DNA of 13,096 nucleotides from Chromera velia. Its lineage: Eukaryota > Sar > Chromeraceae. The position numbers and the translations under genes are program-made. This document shows positions 8,673 to 13,096 of this stretch, piece after piece (the stretch's first letter is position 1; every line of letters starts with the position of its first letter). The notes under the pieces are model-generated. The model did no database searches, was not told the origin of the DNA, and worked only from the letters and a program-made list of their open reading frames with translations. The DNA lies in NCBI GenBank assembly GCA_018398765.1, contig JAHBMJ010005783.1, positions 4,070 to 17,165 on the forward strand, in the 5' to 3' direction.

Positions 8673-9217
8673 GGTGGCTGCTTCAATGGACAGCTAGAGC
8701 TCTTCAACCAGAAATCGAACCTTTGCTCGAGGTTTCTCGACAGACAACAGAGCTTGAGTAGAACGAGAGGTTGAGGCGAGTTCAGATTTCACAAGGAAAA
8801 GCGAGAAAACGATCGATCGAAAAGCGAGTATCAACCGGTCTATTTCGTAGGAGTGATGAATCCTTTTTGAAACTTCAGGCCAAATACTCGATCAGAAAGC
8901 GTATATACATGTACGTACGTGTTTAATTGAAGGACTTTTTGATCCTCTTTCTGCATATGCATATATGCATGATCGTCATCGAATCGGCTATAAATGCATG
9001 TATGATGGAAAATCGATTAACTGGCAGCGTGACACACCAAACTGCCGGTGAGTGCCTCGACTTGATTCAATGCGGCCGGGCGGCTTTAGACATTCGAAAA
9101 AGGAGATGTATATAAAAAAAAGGTCGTGTGGAATTCTGGGGCCCGTGTGTTTGTCCAGGAGCGACGGAGCTGCCCTCTGCGGTCACAAATTGGGGCCGCA
9201 AAAAAAAAATCGGTTTC

Positions 9218-9234
9218 TGCGCGCGCAGCGCGCA
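9218..9234. repeat. perfect GC hairpin, 7-bp stem, GCA loop
   Basis: TGCGCGC, GCA, GCGCGCA: the same 7-3-7 geometry and the same loop as 41-57, with a different stem. It lies just upstream of the TGCATGCA at 9240 and the TATA-like word at 9304. Confidence 0.7.
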
Positions 9235-9303
9235 CGTGCTGCATGCATGGCCCCTTGCACCTGCGCCATACCTAGCTGCGCCTCCTCCTGAATTCAGTGC
9301 CAG

Positions 9304-9310
9304 TATATAA
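9304..9310 (+). promoter_or_regulatory. TATA-like element
   Basis: TATATAA lies about 60 bases upstream of the first ATG (9370) of the plus-strand multi-exon gene. Core promoters of this organism are unknown to me, so this is position plus resemblance only. Confidence 0.25.
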
Positions 9311-9369
9311 GCGATGCTGCGAAGGCGTCGGATCAAGAGTGATCAATTAAGATCCCCTCTGGAAAGTGG

Positions 9370-11029
9370 ATGTCGAACCGCAATTCATTCCTCCTCTTTC
9401 CTTTTTTTGTCTCTGTGACTAGTCATGCGATGTCGTGCGCACAAACAGACCGAGAAAAGGCCGACCTTCACCTGCACGACACAGACGAGACGGCGTGCAT
9501 GTCCTCTCTCTTGGCGAATGAATATGTAGGTCGCTGTGGGCTGCCACTTGATTGCGGGTCGTGTTCAGGCGGGCTTGTCTCTTAACCGTGTGGTCTCAGA
9601 TACGGCCTTTGAAGAGACCAGAGTGCCAAGACAGGTCAGCTGGGTGAGGGGAAGCAGAAATTGCGGCAAGCAGGTAGATGGAACACTTGAGAGGACAGAG
9701 CAGCATTGGAAGAAAAGGGAAGACAAAAGACAGGTGAGCGGTACCGTTTTAATCTCACCATCTGTCATGGGCTGCTGGCTTCCTCTTCGCCTTAGATGCT
9801 GATGCCAGAAAGTTGTGTAGACGGAGTGTATTGGATGGCTATGGGTTCTTCCTCTCCTTTTACGCAGTTCTCCCCCCAAAGCGCAAAGAGCCGATCGAGA
9901 CGGACAGACACAGAGAGTGGGAGACCAGAAACCAAAGAGAGATCGAAGCACCGGTGCCAAGAACAAAGAAAGAAATCTCTTTCATTGGTCAAGGAGACCA
10001 AATTGAGGAACCACAGAAGCACAGTGTCGCCCTGCTCCCTCCTGTCTCGACTGTCCCCCCCTATGCTGTCTGCAGTTCACCTGTTGGCACATCTCAGAGA
10101 AGAAGAGAGCAGCGCTTGAGGAAAAACCTCAAGAAAACGAATTTAGCTGAGAGGAGGAGAAGTGAGAGGGAGCCAGGAATCAAGATGGAGTCGTTAGGGA
10201 CGGAGGGTGAAGAGGAAGTCTCCAAAATTGCAGTCACGTACCAAGCAGTCAGTCCTCGCGTCGTTCTGGATACGCATTTTTGCATCTCCTCTCATCCTGT
10301 CCCTCTTTCTTTTCTGACCACCTAAAAGTCGAAGCAGGCAGCAGCCGGCTGCATTGGTGAGGGTGCGCGTCTGTCCAGATACACTCAGATTTCTTCTTTT
10401 TGCCTTCCAGGCATTTTGAGGTCGTGGCAGATTCCTCTTCTCATGCCAGAGGTAATCGTGTAAGCAAGTGTGTCAGTGTGCGTTTCTTTGTCTTTGTCTT
10501 TTGCGGCCTCCGAGCAGCTGTGGGACCATTTTGAGGAGGAAGAGAGCCTGGTCTCGAGAGGCGGCGGGCACAAGGGCAGATTCCTTGGTAGGTCTGCTTG
10601 TATTTTGGGTTTTCTTCATTTTTGTCCAACACTGTCCTTTCTCCGGCTCATTCATCTCTTTCCGAACATTTGGTTCATTAGGTCCGGTCTGCGTCTATGG
10701 ACAGACAGACGAAAGCTGTGCTGTCTCTGACGCGAATGCCTTTTCGTGGCGTTTGGTTTTTGTGTGCGCCTGAAGGCAAAATATCAAACGTCTTTGGAGA
10801 AAGACCTCGGTGGTAGTGGGGGCTTCTGCTTTTGTGCATTTCCTCCATCTTCCATATTTTTTCTCCCCGTTTCATGCCCATTTCTCCTCTGTGTGCTTGC
10901 CCCTGCATTCTCTGTTGCAGAGGCTGCCGCCACCCTGTCAGATCTCTGTTGGCGCCTGAGAAGGAGCGGCTGCACGACCGAGATGGGAGAGAGAGGAGGG
11001 GCAGGGTCTGGGGTTGAGCAGGTCCGCAC

Positions 11030-11106
<77 letters not shown>

Positions 11107-11176
11107 TCCGCCCCCAATCTCTCAAATGCTCGCCGAAGCATTTGTGCTTTTGTCTTTCCGGGCTCAGAAATTGGAA

Positions 11177-11208
<32 letters not shown>

Positions 11209-12891
11209 GTGCAGTTGTCTTCGGATTTCAACCATGTGATTCAACAAGTCGAAAGGAGGGCGGCAAAGGGAGGAGGGGAAGAGATGAAGAGAGAGAGAAG
11301 GGCGAGGGGTGGAGACAAGCAGGAGGTGTCGTGGTGTGTGTCTCGTGCTGCGGCTCGGAGGGCAGTTCTAGAAGCAGAGAGGTGTGTCCCGAGAGAGGAG
11401 ATGGGGGAGGAAAAGGCCCAAAGACGCGCTGCCTGCCCTCTGCTATTCAGATCGTCCTCTCAGGCAGTGCCTCAGACGGAGAAAGACAGAGACAGAGAGA
11501 GGGGGGGATGGGGAGCAGAACGGGAAGCCTCGTTTTCCTCTGCGTATGGGGGCGCCTCTAGGTACCCTCCCGGTGCTGCTGCTTCGGGTCCTATGGAGTA
11601 TGGCGGGGGTGGGGTGGGGATACGGGGAGAGAGAGAGACGGACAGGGAGACGAAGGGGGATGAGCTGCTGGGATTCCGTTCTGCTGCAGACATGTTGGGC
11701 ATCAGACGACAGAGGCTGGAAGAAGAAACGGAAGAGAAGGGAGGAGGGGGGAAGGGAGGGCTGGTGGATAAGACGATGGTCAGTCAGTTGTTTGTTTGGT
11801 TTCGGCTCCTCTTCATATTGTTTTGTCCACTTTTGTCATTTCGCCACCCGTCTGCAGAACGAAACAGCCGCCCTCTGAGCCTTCTGACAGGGTAGCAAAA
11901 CGAGGCCGAGGAGAAAAAACGTCAGAGCGAGTAATATGAATACTCCCCCTCTCTACCCACCGTCGCGCCGCTTTGCGTCTCTCTCTCCTTCTTGATCGAA
12001 TGGGATTCTAGTGGGACGTCTGCATGGAGAACTCGAGAAGGGAAGTCATGAGTCGTCTGAACGAACTGAGGGGCAGGTCTGCAGAGTCGTTGTGTTCGTT
12101 TATGTATGTGCGTGAGGGTGGGTGTAACTTGTCGGCGTCGTGTGTGCCCTGCCTCCCTTCGTCATGATGGTGCGGATGCAGCGCAAGATCGTGAGTGGAG
12201 GTGGAGGAGGGAAGAAGGGAGGGAAGGAGAACGGCGAGAAGGACGGAGACGGGGTGACTCTTTTGGAGGAGTTGGGTCTGGAGGACGAGAACCTGGAGGA
12301 GCATCACGCGCAGGTAGGGAAGGGGGGTTCTTGGTTCGTTTTTGTTGTGTTACTTTCTTGTCTTGTGTCATTGCGTGCAAGTGCAAAGTGTGTGTGGGTT
12401 GGCTGGTTTGGGTAAAGAGAACAAAAACCTTGAGGAGCGCTGTGCAGAAAGAAAGAGGTTGGATTGCATGAAGGCTAGACGCGGGCCGGAAGTCTGCAAT
12501 GGGTGTGCACACAGACGCCTTCCCTCTCAGTGCACCTTCTAAGATGTGGTTTTGGGTCACGATGGAGTTCTCAGAAGTTGAGAGTCGCAAAGGATGAGCG
12601 AGTGGAGCCACAGAAGAAGGGAAGACGAAGCCGCAAACTGCATGGGGGAAAGGAGTTCGTGTGTCGTTTTCCATGCGGTCAGGATTCGTAGGGAGTTGCG
12701 TGAGTGAATAAATGACAGGCATCCTTCCCCTCTCACGACATCTTTGCCCTTTCATTCATTCCGCGTGTGCCTGTTTGTTCGCTTGTTGACTCGAACTTGC
12801 AGGCAGTGAAGAACATGATCCTGTGCCGGTCTGCCAACCCGATCAGAGAGGAGGACATAGCGGGGTTGGAAGAGACCAGACAGATCGTCAG
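9370..12891 (+). CDS. FIGNL1-like AAA ATPase, N-terminal part (multi-exon, 3' incomplete)
   Basis: The better-supported exons join in phase: 10411-10451, 10518-10587, 10921-11021, 11215-11778, 12182-12313 and 12803-12891. Acceptors are strong (CTTCCAG, TCTGTTGCAG, ATGCAG, ACTTGCAG). Tentative 5' exons, also phase-compatible, are 9370-9525, 9569-9740, 9868-10247 and 10329-10356. The last exon reads A-V-K-N-M-I-L-C-R, then R-E-E-D-I-A-G-L-E-E-T-R-Q-I-V, like the W-E-D-I-A-G entry of fidgetin, katanin and spastin AAA domains. It is preceded by D-E-N-L, as in the D-E-x-L...M-I stretch of FIGNL1. Exon 11215-11778 has G-F-R-S-A-A-D-M-L-G (FRSA at 11674-11685), matching the FxxA RAD51-binding motif of FIGNL1, in a Gly- and charge-rich linker. 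FIGNL1 takes RAD51 off DNA in recombination. The Walker motifs lie beyond the window, so identity rests on short motifs. Extra exons between 11779 and 12181 (candidates 11868-11930, 12012-12076) do not all fit in phase. Spastin or katanin is the alternative. Confidence 0.42.
11033..11107. repeat. compound (TC)n-(TG)n-(GA)n microsatellite, hairpin-forming
   Basis: About 17 TC units (11033-11066), then about 8 TG units, then about 13 GA units (11082-11107). TC and GA arms are complementary, so a stem of about 25 bp with a TG loop can form. It lies inside the proposed intron 11022-11214 of the FIGNL1-like gene. Confidence 0.95.
11180..11208. repeat. (GT)n microsatellite next to a splice acceptor
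   Basis: About 14 GT units end 6 bases before the proposed acceptor at 11214 (GGTGCAG). They occupy the place where the polypyrimidine tract would be. Confidence 0.95.
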
Positions 12892-13096
12892 GTCGGTCTG
12901 TGGCGTGTGGAAGGAATAGTAGGGTCCTGTGTGAGGAATCAAAGCACTTTCTCCGACTCTCCCTGTCCCTCTCCATCTGTCTGTGTGAAGGAAAGTGAAG
13001 AGAAGATACAGTCACCTTCCTTGTTGAATAAGGCTCGCCCTGACTCCCTGTGAACCGTTCATGCGCCCTCTCCTTTTTCCTTCCCCCCCCCCCCCC
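12892..13096. other. start of an intron, then a 14-C run at the window end
   Basis: Follows the phase-2 donor at 12892 (CAG/GTCGGT). The stretch is C/T-rich and no exon continuing the AAA domain is seen; a glycine-rich P-loop would be expected but is absent. The window ends in C at 13083-13096, which suggests a contig end or an assembly artefact. Confidence 0.55.

Larger units (their letters stand above)
8673..9369. other. divergent intergenic region
   Basis: Lies between the minus-strand start at 8672 and the plus-strand gene. It holds many short palindromes (TATATACATGTACGTACGTG near 8900, GCATATGCATATATGCATG near 8954), a GC hairpin (9218-9234), one TGCATGCA (9240-9247) and an A run (9200-9209). 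Several TATA-like words occur (CTATAAAT near 8990, TATATAA at 9304). No coding region is supported. Confidence 0.5.

Noticed and set aside
8640-8720. Possible minus-strand tRNA T arm (GGTTCGATT near 8715)
   Set aside because: The bases on both sides of the loop do not pair, and the stretch overlaps the start of the proposed minus-strand gene.
10746-11561. 271-codon + ORF overlapping the FIGNL1-like exons
   Set aside because: It is open mainly because TC, TG and GA repeats lack stops. Only the part at 10921-11021 is used in the phase-consistent exon chain.
11868-12076. Candidate extra exons 11868-11930 and 12012-12076
   Set aside because: Each has plausible signals and an open frame, but I could not join both in phase to 11778 and 12182. 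The direct join 11778 to 12182 is in phase, so they are left out of the main model.
1-13096. CRISPR array, phage or bacterial operon
   Set aside because: There are no regularly spaced direct repeats of CRISPR type, no ribosome-binding-site spacing and no adjacent co-oriented unspliced genes.

Overview
The window is nuclear DNA of a eukaryote. Its genes are split by GT-AG introns with pyrimidine-rich acceptors, start codons sit in Kozak-like contexts, and no bacterial operon structure or Shine-Dalgarno spacing is seen. It carries a MYND zinc-finger gene, a degraded LINE, dinucleotide and tetranucleotide microsatellites, and repeated TGCATGCA words in non-coding DNA. This fits a unicellular alga or protist. 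A chromerid alga such as Chromera velia is my best guess, but that rests on general impression and is not proven by the sequence.

Layout. 1-503 is a leader or intergenic stretch with a GC hairpin. 504-2530 (+) is a three-exon gene for a 524-residue protein with hydrophobic helices and a C-terminal MYND zinc finger whose ligands are split across the last intron. 2531-3711 is AT-rich intergenic DNA with short tandem duplications. 3712-4698 (+) is an intronless gene for a 328-residue secreted-type protein with nine cysteines. 4699-5576 is AT-rich spacer. 5584-6493 (-) is a 5'-truncated non-LTR retrotransposon with a (GAT)n-type 3' tail and a 7-bp target-site duplication. Its surviving ORF runs from the distal end of the reverse-transcriptase protein through a C2H2 finger into a chromodomain-like tail.

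6501-8187 holds alternating purine-rich and pyrimidine-rich blocks without a convincing gene. 8188-8672 (-) is a proposed two-exon gene for a 78-residue protein. Divergently from it, about 9370 to beyond 12891 (+), lies a multi-exon gene. Its 3' exons in the window carry an FxxA-type motif and a D-I-A-G-L-E entry to an AAA ATPase domain, resembling fidgetin-like 1 (FIGNL1). The catalytic AAA core would lie beyond the right edge. The window ends in a run of 14 C, so it may be a contig end.

The genes show no evident shared pathway. The best candidates for new biology are the zinc-finger plus chromodomain-like tail of the LINE, and an in-phase alternative acceptor that would place a basic, NLS-like insert between the zinc ligands of the MYND finger.
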